A stretch of 62,351 nt of DNA, taken from Nitrospinota bacterium (GTDB lineage: Bacteria; Nitrospinota; Nitrospinia; Nitrospinales; VA-1). The position numbers and the translations under genes are program-made. Below the pieces are notes generated by a model that had not been told where the DNA came from, made no database searches, and saw only the letters and a list, made by a program, of their open reading frames with translations. This document shows, piece after piece, positions 47,040-55,713 of this stretch. The stretch spans positions 1 through 62,351 of the forward strand of contig DUZG01000005.1 of NCBI GenBank assembly GCA_013349585.1, read 5' to 3'. Every line of letters begins with the position of its first letter. Positions within the stretch are counted from its first letter, which is position 1.

Positions 47040-47270
47040 ATGGCATATGAAAATAGTCCGATGTTTGTGGATGAATCTCCAGGAATAAAAAATTACTGTA
47101 CTTGTGGTGAGTCAGCCAAGAAACCTTATTGCGATGGATCTCACAGCGCTAAGGCAACAGGAAAATCCCCAAAGGAATTCATAGTAGATGAAGCAAGACG
47201 ACTTGCACTGTGTGACTGTGGTAAAACGGGGAAATCCCCCATGTGTGATGGAACCCATTCCAAAAGCTGA
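47040..47270 (+). CDS. CDGSH iron-sulfur domain protein (two domains)
   Basis: A 76-residue protein with two CDGSH-type [2Fe-2S] sites: CTCGESAKKPYCDGSH and CDCGKTGKSPMCDGTH. Three cysteines and one histidine bind each cluster (mitoNEET-like). Bacterial members are small redox or cluster-transfer proteins. Upstream is a typical GAAGGAAAC site. It is followed by a strong terminator and so is monocistronic. Confidence 0.95.
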   Translation: MAYENSPMFVDESPGIKNYCTCGESAKKPYCDGSHSAKATGKSPKEFIVDEARRLALCDCGKTGKSPMCDGTHSKS

Positions 47271-47296
47271 ATCGAAGGCTAGCTTTTCACTTATCT

Positions 47297-47345
47297 TGAT
47301 GCAACCGGCTGCCTTCTGATGATTCAGAAAATAGCCGGTGCATCA
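47297..47345 (+). terminator. Terminator-like hairpin after the CDGSH gene
   Basis: A 13-bp stem with a one-base bulge (TGATGCA-A-CCGGCT with AGCCGGTGCATCA) encloses a 22-base loop and is followed by a T-rich stretch. It lies 30 bases beyond the CDGSH stop codon. Confidence 0.7.
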
Positions 47346-47562
47346 ATTCTTTCTACTTTGCTCCGTTGTATATAAAACTGCAAGCTGTTCTAATAATGTG
47401 CTCTATATTTTAGTTTTCCAACCTGCCCTTTTTCAAGCTCTTTCAAGATAACCTATTATTTAGATTGGATTTACTGGTTTTACTTCCCTGCATGTGAGTT
47501 TCGGAAAAATCATTGTTTTATCAAAGGTTACAGTCATTACATTCTGTAAGGAGGTGCTAGCC

Positions 47563-47791
47563 ATGTTTTATGATGTGAACATTTTGGATATCAGTGAACA
47601 CAGGCAAAAAAGATAACTTCAGAGTAGGAGTTAAGTAGGTTGCATGGGCAGTTATTTCAGGTGAAATAAGAAATGAGAACTTTGACTGCATCCAGAAAAC
47701 CAAAGATCCAGGGGCGGGTGAAAAAGAAACTGGGTTTGGAATTCAAGGATATCCGGAATTAGAAAGATGCTGTTTTTTGCTGGAACATTGA
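47563..47791 (+). pseudogene. Possible remnant small gene with strong ribosome-binding site
   Basis: A very strong AAGGAGGTG site (47549-47557) precedes an ATG and 18 codons (MFYDVNILDISEHRQKKR) to a stop. A one-base shift would continue a protein-like frame (DNFRVGVK, an in-frame TAG, then AWAVISGEIRNENF... GAGEKETGFGIQGYPE) to 47791. This could be a decayed small gene, or a genuine 18-residue peptide followed by non-coding DNA. No family recognised. Confidence 0.35.
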
Positions 47792-47820
47792 CTTTTAACA
47801 GAGTTGCGGTTTGGCGTGAA

Positions 47821-48948
47821 TCATTTTGAAATTAGACTTTCGTAAATTTCCAGCATTTCCCGGCTATTTCTTTCCAAGGGAAACTGTTCTGCAAGTTCTC
47901 TTGCATTCTCTCCCATCGTTTCTCGAATTGAGGGAGCGAAGAGGTAACGGATTTTTTCAGCAATTTGTTCAGGATTGAAAGGGTCATCAATAACCATACC
48001 ATTTTTGTTGTTGATGATATCTGCGGCACCACAATATTGCGTGGTAATAACTGGAAGACCCGTTGCCAAAGCCTCTAGGTTTGCGTTACCAAAAGGTTCG
48101 TAAATGGAAGGAAGTATGAAAATATCAGCGGCTGCATAATATTTTTCTATTTCAGGGTCAGGTTCTTTTGCAATAATTTGAGAGTGCTTGTTGGCGGGGG
48201 CATAACGCATAAATTTCTCAAATTTTCCTTTTCCCATCAAAAGCAATCGCCAGTTATCGTTCTGTAAAAAAGCGGTAGACTGAAGTAAAAACTGTAAGCC
48301 TTTTCGTTCAAACCCAGACCCCACAAATAAAATCAAAGTAGCGCTTTCCGGGATTCCCAATTTTTTTCTTATTAATTTGCGATAGGTTTTTTTATTGTCT
48401 GGATGAAAACGCTTAAGATCGACTCCGTTATATACGACAACAATATTTTCAGGGGGGCATTTGTAATTTTCCAGAATATCGTTTTTTACCATTTGAGAAA
48501 TGGCAATGATTTTTTTACATTGACCAGACTCGAAAATATTTTTTTCCAGTTTGAGAATCAACTGGTGAAAAGGATTTAGATAGAGAAACAAGTTTTGAAG
48601 TGGGGACAAATTTTTACTTCTTTGGCTCAGCCATTTTATGTGGCATCCGTCGCCTGCTCGGTAGACATTCTGTGCCCAGGTTTTTTCATGACTCTGAATG
48701 ATGTCAAAGTGTTGCTCTCGGATTTTTTGGGCAACTGATCTTGCAAAGGACAGGGTTCTAACAAAGGCGTTAAAATGAAGGGTTGCTACAAAATGGTGGT
48801 GAATATTCTCGTGATGGGAGGGAGTCCAGCGATTAGCAAAAATATGAACCTCATGTCCAGATTCTGCAAGTTGGTGAATGAAACCATCTGCGAATTGCTC
48901 TGCACCACCATAAAGAACAAACTTTTGACGAATAATGGCAATTTTCAT
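47821..48948 (-). CDS. GT4 glycosyltransferase (WaaG-like)
   Basis: A 375-residue GT-B transferase resembling WaaG/RfaG LPS glucosyltransferases. IAIIRQKFVLYGGAEQFADGF has the GGAE loop, LILFVGSGFERKGLQFLLQS is the donor region, and PSIYEPFGNANLEALATGLPVITT is the E-x7-E block. It is the last gene of a minus-strand run of six glycan genes starting at 55552. It likely adds a hexose to LPS core or surface polysaccharide. Spacing to the preceding GT4 is 30 bases. Confidence 0.88.
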   Translation of the reverse strand: MKIAIIRQKFVLYGGAEQFADGFIHQLAESGHEVHIFANRWTPSHHENIHHHFVATLHFNAFVRTLSFARSVAQKIREQHFDIIQSHEKTWAQNVYRAGDGCHIKWLSQRSKNLSPLQNLFLYLNPFHQLILKLEKNIFESGQCKKIIAISQMVKNDILENYKCPPENIVVVYNGVDLKRFHPDNKKTYRKLIRKKLGIPESATLILFVGSGFERKGLQFLLQSTAFLQNDNWRLLLMGKGKFEKFMRYAPANKHSQIIAKEPDPEIEKYYAAADIFILPSIYEPFGNANLEALATGLPVITTQYCGAADIINNKNGMVIDDPFNPEQIAEKIRYLFAPSIRETMGENARELAEQFPLERNSREMLEIYESLISK

Positions 48949-48978
48949 ATGGACTATTTGTGAAAATATTTAAAGAGG

Positions 48979-50091
48979 CTAATTTTTAATTGCTTCCTCA
49001 TAGGTGGCTATCGTTTCATCCATCATTCGATCAATGCCCAGCTCGCTTTTGCAAAACTCATAACCTTTTTCGGAAAATTCTTTTCCAATATCCGGATTCT
49101 CAATTAGTTTTATAATTCCATTTGCAAGATCGACCGAATTTTTAAGTTCTACTAAAACGCCTCTTTCACCTTGCCCCAGCATTTCCGGGACAGAGCCAAC
49201 GCGAGTAGCAACTACAGGCGTTTTCATTGCAAATGCTTGAGGGATAACTTGCGGGGTACCTTCTCCGGCAAAGGAGGCCAAAACCTGAATGTCCAGTCCT
49301 GCCATAATTTCTGGGATGTCCTCGCGATGCCCCAAAAGTGTGACCGCTTTTTCTAGTCCAAGAGAGTTGGCGATGGACTGGGTTTGTTCAAAGCCGGGGC
49401 CTCTCCCTACAAAAATAAACCGGGCATCGGGGTGTTTTTTCAGAACAATAGGGGCGGCCTCTAATAAATAGTCATAACCTTTCCATCCACGGATCACCCC
49501 GATTTTTCCGATTAGAGGTTGGTCGGGTTTAATTCCCAACTCTGCTCTGATTGCTCCTCCGTCTATTTTAAAATTGAAGCGTCGAAAATCGACTCCCGCT
49601 GATATAGATTTAACATTTTCAGGTAAAACACCTGAAACACCAGTGACAACATTGGAGATGGCTTCACCGCTGGTAATTATTTTTTTTGGAATTCGGGAAT
49701 ACAACCAGTTATTTGGAAATATACTTTTTATGGGAATTGAAATATGGCGACTGCGAACAACAGGGATGCCTGCAAATTTAGCCACAGATCCGGCAAGCCA
49801 GCTATCTATCGAGCTATGGGTATGTATGACATCGGGGCTTGCTTGCTTCAGTATTCGCAACAGACGAACAAATGAAAATGGGTTCGCCGGACTTTTCATG
49901 GGCAGGGGGTAACAATTGAAATTGGAGGAGGTAATGGACTGGCATCTATTCCGCATAAAGCTTTCGGGTTGGCAGACTATGGAAACCCGATGGCCTCGTT
50001 CCAACAATAAACTGCTTTCTTGGAATACTCTGATTTCCTGTCCGCCCCAACCTGTAGCCGATTCGGAGTGAAGAATATGAAGAGATTTCAA
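48979..50091 (-). CDS. GT4 glycosyltransferase
   Basis: A 370-residue GT-B enzyme. LHILHSESATGWGGQEIRVFQESSLL is the N-terminal acceptor loop, IGKIGVIRGWKGYDYLLEAAPIVLK is the donor domain, and FAGEGTPQVIPQAFAMKTPVVATRVG is the C-terminal block. Its first acidic residue is displaced relative to the usual E-x7-E motif. It belongs to the glycan operon of the minus strand. The preceding methyltransferase gene ends 150 bases upstream. No membrane segment. Donor and acceptor unknown. Confidence 0.88.
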   Translation of the reverse strand: MKSLHILHSESATGWGGQEIRVFQESSLLLERGHRVSIVCQPESFMRNRCQSITSSNFNCYPLPMKSPANPFSFVRLLRILKQASPDVIHTHSSIDSWLAGSVAKFAGIPVVRSRHISIPIKSIFPNNWLYSRIPKKIITSGEAISNVVTGVSGVLPENVKSISAGVDFRRFNFKIDGGAIRAELGIKPDQPLIGKIGVIRGWKGYDYLLEAAPIVLKKHPDARFIFVGRGPGFEQTQSIANSLGLEKAVTLLGHREDIPEIMAGLDIQVLASFAGEGTPQVIPQAFAMKTPVVATRVGSVPEMLGQGERGVLVELKNSVDLANGIIKLIENPDIGKEFSEKGYEFCKSELGIDRMMDETIATYEEAIKN

Positions 50092-50241
50092 TAAGAAACC
50101 TTAATTATATTGTAAAAGTTGTTGATAGTAGCTGGTGACTAATTTAGCATAACTCCGCCATTTTTGTCGATGCTGGGTGTGTTATTCGTGGAGCAATAAC
50201 TAAAATGGTAAGAGCTTGTTGCTGTATTTGATTCTTAGAAA

Positions 50242-50928
50242 TTATTTTTTGCGGCATTTCCAAACCAGATCTCTTCCAAACCATGCGACGGAAAGAAAAG
50301 CAGATTTTCCACGGCAACTTGTCAGCTCTTCTATAACAAATTCTTTTTCAAGATATTGCCTTAGCAACATCACATTATAGGCGCGTAAATGAGTTTGATC
50401 GTAATCGATTAACCGCCCTTTTAATACCCGCAACCTATTTTTAATATGATAGGAGTTGGGAACGGAACCAATGAATAGTCCTTCAGGCTTTAAAATGCGA
50501 TATATTTCGGCAATAGTAATTTCCGGATAGGGCAGGTGTTCTATAACTTCTCCCGCTACAACGACATCAAACGATGATGTGGGTATTGGAATTTGCAGGC
50601 TGAAGTCGGCCCATTTTGTTTCGATGTTTAATTTTTCTCGGCATGCTTCTAAAGCTTGTTTGTCAATATCTAAACCTGTTACTTCATTTTGGTCTATGAA
50701 ATGGCGGGTCAATATGCCGTCACGACAACCCATATCCAGAACCTTTTTATTTTCCCCCATCCACTTTTTGAATAACTGAGAACGTTTCTCTTCTGATACC
50801 GATTGATTTCTTCGATTTCCACTGAGATGGTGTTTTGAATAAAAATCGGCAAGAATTCGTATGTCTCGATCAGGTTTTTCGGGTTCCACTTCAGGCTTTG
50901 AAGGGGGGGTGCCATCTCTTTCTTCCAC
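50242..50928 (-). CDS. Class I SAM-dependent methyltransferase in glycan operon
   Basis: About 228 residues: an N-terminal ~60-residue region (LADFYSKHHLSGNRRNQ), then KVLDMGCRDGILTRHFI (SAM site), VTGLDIDKQALEAC, FDVVVAGEVIEHLP and LKPEGLFIGSVPN. It is a methyltransferase of the type found in polysaccharide clusters, probably methylating a sugar or a lipid-linked glycan. A GTG at 50928 nine bases after GGAG is preferred to the TTG two codons earlier. A run of seven C residues (minus-strand sense) near codon 10 is a potential slippage point. Confidence 0.82.
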   Translation of the reverse strand: MEERDGTPPSKPEVEPEKPDRDIRILADFYSKHHLSGNRRNQSVSEEKRSQLFKKWMGENKKVLDMGCRDGILTRHFIDQNEVTGLDIDKQALEACREKLNIETKWADFSLQIPIPTSSFDVVVAGEVIEHLPYPEITIAEIYRILKPEGLFIGSVPNSYHIKNRLRVLKGRLIDYDQTHLRAYNVMLLRQYLEKEFVIEELTSCRGKSAFLSVAWFGRDLVWKCRKK

Positions 50929-50941
50929 AATCAATACTCCA

Positions 50942-52000
50942 TTATTTACCCAAAAATTCGGGGCAAAGTTTTTTTATGCTGATAATTACATCTTCGGTAG
51001 AAATCAATTCTTTGCACTCGGGCTTGCCATCCCAGCAAACCTGTTTCATAGTTTTAGAGGTGCAGGGCCAGCAATCTATCTTCTTATGCAATACAACACT
51101 TTTTTCTCCGAGAGGCTTCCAGATTCTATAATCTGTTAATCCAAATAATGCCGCAACCGGTGTCCCGATGGCTGACGCAGCGTGCATATACCCCCCATTA
51201 TGGCACACTACGAATTTTGCGGAAGCGGTGATTCCAAGAAGTACAGAAAGTTCTGTGGATATAAAAGTGTAAGGAACTTTTTTAGACAAGCATTGGGTCA
51301 ATTTTTCCACTTGGTCAAATTCTCCCGGACCGCAGGTCAAAATAATACCTAAATTAAAGTGGGTAAAAAAGTATTCCGCAATTTCGGAAAACTTCTCAAA
51401 TTGCCATTGGTCGTATTTTCGGGCTCCTGGATGGATAATACAATACGGTTTTTCTGGATCAACTTTTTTAGAAATTAGTAAATCATGCGCACTTTTGCGC
51501 CATACATCGCTCACATGAATTATTGGCTGAGGGTTTTCAAAGGGTACTCCCAGTTTACTGATCAAAGCAACTTGATAGTCCAGAGGGATAGCTGGTTTTA
51601 AATCAGAGAAATTTATCTTCGTATTGTATAAAAACGAACGTCTAGCAAATTTGCCTCCAATTTTGAAGCGCGCGAAAGAGAGGAAACACATGACCGCACC
51701 CCGGGTTCCCTCATGCATGTCAATTGCCACATCGTAACGATTCAAGATTAATTTTAAATAGAATTTAACCTCCTCAAAAAAAGAACCTTTTCTAAAGCAG
51801 AGAACTTCATCTACATCGGGATGGTTTTTTACAATTCCATAGGATGCCGGTTCTACCAACACAGTGAGCCGGCTATTTGGAAGATGCTTTTTAATAGGGC
51901 TATAAACCGCTGTGTTATAAACCACATCACCAATGGATCTAAGCTTAATCAAAAGTATTTTTGCGTCGGGTTTAATGCGGTCTTTAATGTCAAATTCCAA
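50942..52000 (-). CDS. GT9 family ADP-heptose-type LPS glycosyltransferase
   Basis: A 352-residue GT9 enzyme with KILLIKLRSIGDVVYNTAVY at the N-terminus, IIHPGARKYDQWQFEKF, and the C-terminal VCHNGGYMHAASAIGTPVAALFG that contacts the nucleotide. These are the family signatures of ADP-heptose:LPS heptosyltransferases. It should transfer heptose or a related sugar to LPS inner core. A Cys-rich tail (CWPCTSKTMKQVCWDGKPEC) is present. It is in tight order with the methyltransferase downstream and a GT4 upstream. Confidence 0.9.
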   Translation of the reverse strand: MEFDIKDRIKPDAKILLIKLRSIGDVVYNTAVYSPIKKHLPNSRLTVLVEPASYGIVKNHPDVDEVLCFRKGSFFEEVKFYLKLILNRYDVAIDMHEGTRGAVMCFLSFARFKIGGKFARRSFLYNTKINFSDLKPAIPLDYQVALISKLGVPFENPQPIIHVSDVWRKSAHDLLISKKVDPEKPYCIIHPGARKYDQWQFEKFSEIAEYFFTHFNLGIILTCGPGEFDQVEKLTQCLSKKVPYTFISTELSVLLGITASAKFVVCHNGGYMHAASAIGTPVAALFGLTDYRIWKPLGEKSVVLHKKIDCWPCTSKTMKQVCWDGKPECKELISTEDVIISIKKLCPEFLGK

Positions 52001-52015
52001 ATTCGAGTTCCTGAG

Positions 52016-53152
52016 TCAAGAGTGTGCTGTTGTTAATTTTTCTATTTGCAGATTAAGTTCTTTTGTTAACACTTTAATGTCATAAAGTGCCTGACAACGT
52101 TTTCTTGCGTTTTGACCTTTTAATCGAGCTTCTTCTGGGTTTGCAAAAATATATTCGATAGTTTTTGCAAGTTGATCGGGGTTACTTGGGTCAATGAGAT
52201 AGCCATGTCCACCCAGAACTTCCTCGATATCTGAAAGGGGGGTCGTGATGATAGGTTTGGCCATGGCCATCGCATCGAATAATTTTGCCGGTATCTGCCC
52301 TTGTGTATCTGTAGTGTCTCTCTGCGGGATGACCAGAATATCGGCCGCAGAAAGATGTTCGGGCAAATCTTTAAAGGGTATTTTAGGAAAAATAACCACC
52401 CTGTCTTGATTTGATTTCATGTTGTCTATATGGGATTGAACGGAAGGATCGGTCCCAATTAATACCAGCCTTATACTTGGATCTTTAATTTTCTCTATCG
52501 CCATGAACAATTCTTCCACCCCTTTATGGGCTCTTGGTGTACCCAGAAACATGACAACGCGTTTTCCTTTCAGTCCTAGTTTGGTTTTAATGCTATCTGA
52601 ATCAAACTTGTCCGGATCGAGAATTGAAGTGTCGCGGCAATGATAAACCAGAGGACCAGAAAATTTATTTTGAAGGAAACGATTGCTAACAATAGTTGAA
52701 TCCGCAAACCCTGTAAGACGTTCCATGAGCCAGGTGTAAGGCAATCCATTTGGATTGGAAAAGTTTAAAAAGCGCCCGACCTTACCCCAGAACCCTGAGT
52801 GATATAAGAAGCCCAGTTCCCAGTCATCAATATCCACGATTACGGGAATTCCAGAAGCCCATTTTTTTATCAAAGCAATTCCGAAACTCGTAGGTCTAAG
52901 TTTGCAGGCTATCAATATATCAGCATCAATATCTTTAACCATTTTTCGAATTGTTGAAATGAAGAAAGGGTAGCGTTTCCAAGGATAGGAACGAATGGAG
53001 ATACCCATATCTTGCATCGGAAACCAGATATTGCCCGATTTTGCAGGACCAATCACTGTCACCTCGTGTTGAGGAGAAAGTGCCATTGCCAATAGCCCTG
53101 CTCGGCCCAGAGAATTATTCGAAAGGTCAAAGCACAGTATATAAATTTTCAC
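52016..53152 (-). CDS. GT4 glycosyltransferase
   Basis: A 378-residue GT-B glycosyltransferase. An N-terminal segment (IYILCFDLSNNSLGRAGLLAMAL), a middle RVVMFLGTPRAHKGVEELFMAI and the C-terminal QGQIPAKLFDAMAMAKPIITTPLSDIEEVLGG are typical of GT4. It lies six bases after the big GT39 gene and 15 bases before the GT9 gene, clearly co-transcribed. A role in sugar addition to LPS or exopolysaccharide is inferred. Confidence 0.86.
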   Translation of the reverse strand: MKIYILCFDLSNNSLGRAGLLAMALSPQHEVTVIGPAKSGNIWFPMQDMGISIRSYPWKRYPFFISTIRKMVKDIDADILIACKLRPTSFGIALIKKWASGIPVIVDIDDWELGFLYHSGFWGKVGRFLNFSNPNGLPYTWLMERLTGFADSTIVSNRFLQNKFSGPLVYHCRDTSILDPDKFDSDSIKTKLGLKGKRVVMFLGTPRAHKGVEELFMAIEKIKDPSIRLVLIGTDPSVQSHIDNMKSNQDRVVIFPKIPFKDLPEHLSAADILVIPQRDTTDTQGQIPAKLFDAMAMAKPIITTPLSDIEEVLGGHGYLIDPSNPDQLAKTIEYIFANPEEARLKGQNARKRCQALYDIKVLTKELNLQIEKLTTAHS

Positions 53153-53158
53153 AATTTT

Positions 53159-55552
53159 TTAAATATCCGGATTGATTTCAATTTTTCTGGGATAAATTTT
53201 TAAAGACTGTATATTTGTTGCCAACGGCCAGCCAGGAGTTGGAGTGAGAATCATTTTTGCATTTGTTATCCGGCGGATAAAAAGTGTAGGAATGTCAAGA
53301 GGGCCTAACTTGAGATATTCAAATGAAGGTTGAATTTTTTCACCCGGTAAAAATAATATATTGACCTTTGTCTCACCCTCTACAATCTGCCCTTGCGGAA
53401 GAGAGTACCTAGCATGAATAGTAATGGAATCCCCCCCCCCATTAACTTTTATCGAGCCTTTTCCTTTCATACCCAGCGCTGCTGATTTTTCAAGATCGTC
53501 AAAATGGATGGTTCCACGGGGAGTGAGTCTATCAAGGTCAAAGAGTATGAATCGTCCATTCAATAGTAGGTCGTAAATATTGATTTGGACATTCTCGAAT
53601 AATAACTCAAAGTCTTCAATTTTTACTTTATTGCTGACAGCCGAGTCAGATTTAATATGAATTGATTTATACCGCCCATAAAATATGTCTTGTGGATTAT
53701 CTGTGGGAGAAATGGTGACTGTCATATTGGAACCATTTTTAATCCCATAAATGGGATAGTTGGCAAATGCTTCCATGAGACGGTTCTCTATAAATTCTAA
53801 ATCCGTAACGCTTGGAAGATCTTTTGCCGGCTCCATGTCGAATTTGTATATCAAACCCTTGTTCCCATCTGGAAGAGGGTAGCTACGGAATAGTTTGAAA
53901 GTATTGGTCAGCGCGGGATCTTTTATAAGAAGGTTCCTTGCGTTGATGGCGTTTGAAGATTGCCTGCTAAAATCTCCATCTCGGGTGATAAAAAAATCCG
54001 TCATTTCCCCAACATTTCTTTTTACACCCTTCATTACAATGGGTAAATCTCTAAAAGCCGCAAAGTCCCTGAATGCTCCTCTTTGAAAGAAAGCATAATT
54101 TGCCAAGGTTCGAACGACAAGACGCTCTCCTTTTCCAGGCTTTGCTTCCTCAATAATGTCATCAAGTATTGTGTTGATTGGCCAGGATTGGGTGACTGGT
54201 AAATTACCTTTTCCCAAATAGGGAAGGAAAGCTGGTTGATTGGGTACAAAGCCAGTGTATAAAATTGTTATAAGTGCTGTGGAGCCAGTAATTAAATAAA
54301 GAGTTTTTCGCAGATAGCTATTTTTTATTTGAGTCAGGACTACTGCCGTGATCAATGCCATTAAGGGTAGCGTAGGCATGGTATACCTCGCACCTTTGTT
54401 ATCGACAAAGGTAAAGACAACGATAGGAAATAGGGCCCAGCAAAGTACCGTCCAATTAACCCGGTCTTTTTTGAAAATATAATAAAAAAAAGTGCTGGCA
54501 AATATAATCATTAAAGGATATCCCATTTGTTGGGAAATTATCTCAATATAGTAAGCCCAGCTAGGTATATTCCAAGTCACGCCGGAACCTTCAGGATCAA
54601 AACCTGGGAAAGCAAATTTGGACATCCCTATTAAAATATTAATAAGGTTGTGAGCGTACCAGGGAAAGCAAATCAAAACTGATATGCATGAAAGCGAGAT
54701 CAGATTTATGGCCTTCTGTGTGGAAAGGTATGCTTTGGGAAAACTTTTGACCAGGGCCAAGATTAAAAGAAATTCCAGGATCAGAGGAATCCACCGTTGC
54801 TCACCAATAATGAAGATAAAAAACGGAACAATTAATAAAGCAGCAATCATTCCCATGTAATAAGTGGCTTGGATGATTCGATCCTTTAATCCAATTTTTT
54901 CACCCCACAATCCTGCCAGGACTGCAGGCAGGGTATATATAAAAAACGTCCACTTGACCATCAGCCCTACGGCGAAAATGAAGCTGAACAGTATGGAATA
55001 TTTTTTGTTTTCGAAATTTTCTGATTTTAAAAAAAGATAATAGGCGAGGGTTGTCATAGCCGTCAGCATGACGCTGATAATATATTCTCGTGACATGCTG
55101 ACAATTAACGGATAGCAGGAGACTAGAAACGCCGCTATTAATCCAGCATTTCTCGTATATAAAATCTTACCAATCCCATAAATGGACAATGCCATAATTA
55201 CCATATAAAAAGAATTTCCAATGACTCCGGTATCCAAGGTGAAACCGAAAATCAAAGATAGAGGAATTAATGATAAATGATAAAAGGGCGGATAAAAGGG
55301 CTCTACATTTAACATATCCTGCCACCAGTCCACTGAGCCGGAGCTCATAGCCTCCCAATAATTAAATGTCCTGAAGAGGTGAAGTCCTTGATCGTAAGAT
55401 GGGGGACGGATGTCGAGGAGCATCCATATCAAATTACCGCCAAAAATCCATATAATGATGGCCAGTAAAAAAAAATGATTCGAGCTGATTCGGGATTCAG
55501 CTGGCCTGAATAATTTATTTGGGGATAGTTTTTTCGGGTCTGTTTCAGGCAA
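53159..55552 (-). CDS. Large GT39-like membrane glycosyltransferase with C-terminal extension
   Basis: A 797-residue polytopic protein. An ArnT/PMT-type GT-C core has about 12 membrane helices. The first loop carries RPPSYDQGLHLFRTFNYWE with a likely catalytic Asp, and PFYPPFYHLSLIPLSLIFG follows. GT39 enzymes use polyprenyl-phosphate sugars. A C-terminal region of about 240 residues is beta-rich and lacks helices (SVTDLEFIENRLM... ARYSLPQGQIVEGETKVN), so it is an unusual extension. A 10-G run in this extension (codons about 704-707) is slippage-prone. First gene of the minus-strand glycan operon. Confidence 0.85.
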   Translation of the reverse strand: MPETDPKKLSPNKLFRPAESRISSNHFFLLAIIIWIFGGNLIWMLLDIRPPSYDQGLHLFRTFNYWEAMSSGSVDWWQDMLNVEPFYPPFYHLSLIPLSLIFGFTLDTGVIGNSFYMVIMALSIYGIGKILYTRNAGLIAAFLVSCYPLIVSMSREYIISVMLTAMTTLAYYLFLKSENFENKKYSILFSFIFAVGLMVKWTFFIYTLPAVLAGLWGEKIGLKDRIIQATYYMGMIAALLIVPFFIFIIGEQRWIPLILEFLLILALVKSFPKAYLSTQKAINLISLSCISVLICFPWYAHNLINILIGMSKFAFPGFDPEGSGVTWNIPSWAYYIEIISQQMGYPLMIIFASTFFYYIFKKDRVNWTVLCWALFPIVVFTFVDNKGARYTMPTLPLMALITAVVLTQIKNSYLRKTLYLITGSTALITILYTGFVPNQPAFLPYLGKGNLPVTQSWPINTILDDIIEEAKPGKGERLVVRTLANYAFFQRGAFRDFAAFRDLPIVMKGVKRNVGEMTDFFITRDGDFSRQSSNAINARNLLIKDPALTNTFKLFRSYPLPDGNKGLIYKFDMEPAKDLPSVTDLEFIENRLMEAFANYPIYGIKNGSNMTVTISPTDNPQDIFYGRYKSIHIKSDSAVSNKVKIEDFELLFENVQINIYDLLLNGRFILFDLDRLTPRGTIHFDDLEKSAALGMKGKGSIKVNGGGDSITIHARYSLPQGQIVEGETKVNILFLPGEKIQPSFEYLKLGPLDIPTLFIRRITNAKMILTPTPGWPLATNIQSLKIYPRKIEINPDI
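53431..53440 (-). repeat. Homopolymeric G10 tract in a GT39 coding region
   Basis: Ten consecutive G on the coding strand encode Gly-Gly-Gly plus the first base of Asp (VNGGGDS). Tracts of this length commonly vary by slipped-strand mispairing and switch surface genes on and off. A one-base change here would alter only the last ~90 residues. Confidence 0.75.
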
Positions 55553-55713
55553 TGAATGGCTCCAGCGAAATAAAATCTAAGTGTTTAAAAGTTGGGGTGG
55601 TCCGAATCTAAAAAATAAAAGTAAAAATCAGATTAAGTGTATAATATTAATTAGATTTATTGAGTTTTTTTATTGAGTAAAAGTTCGTATATTTTTTTAG
55701 TTCGCTCCTGCCT

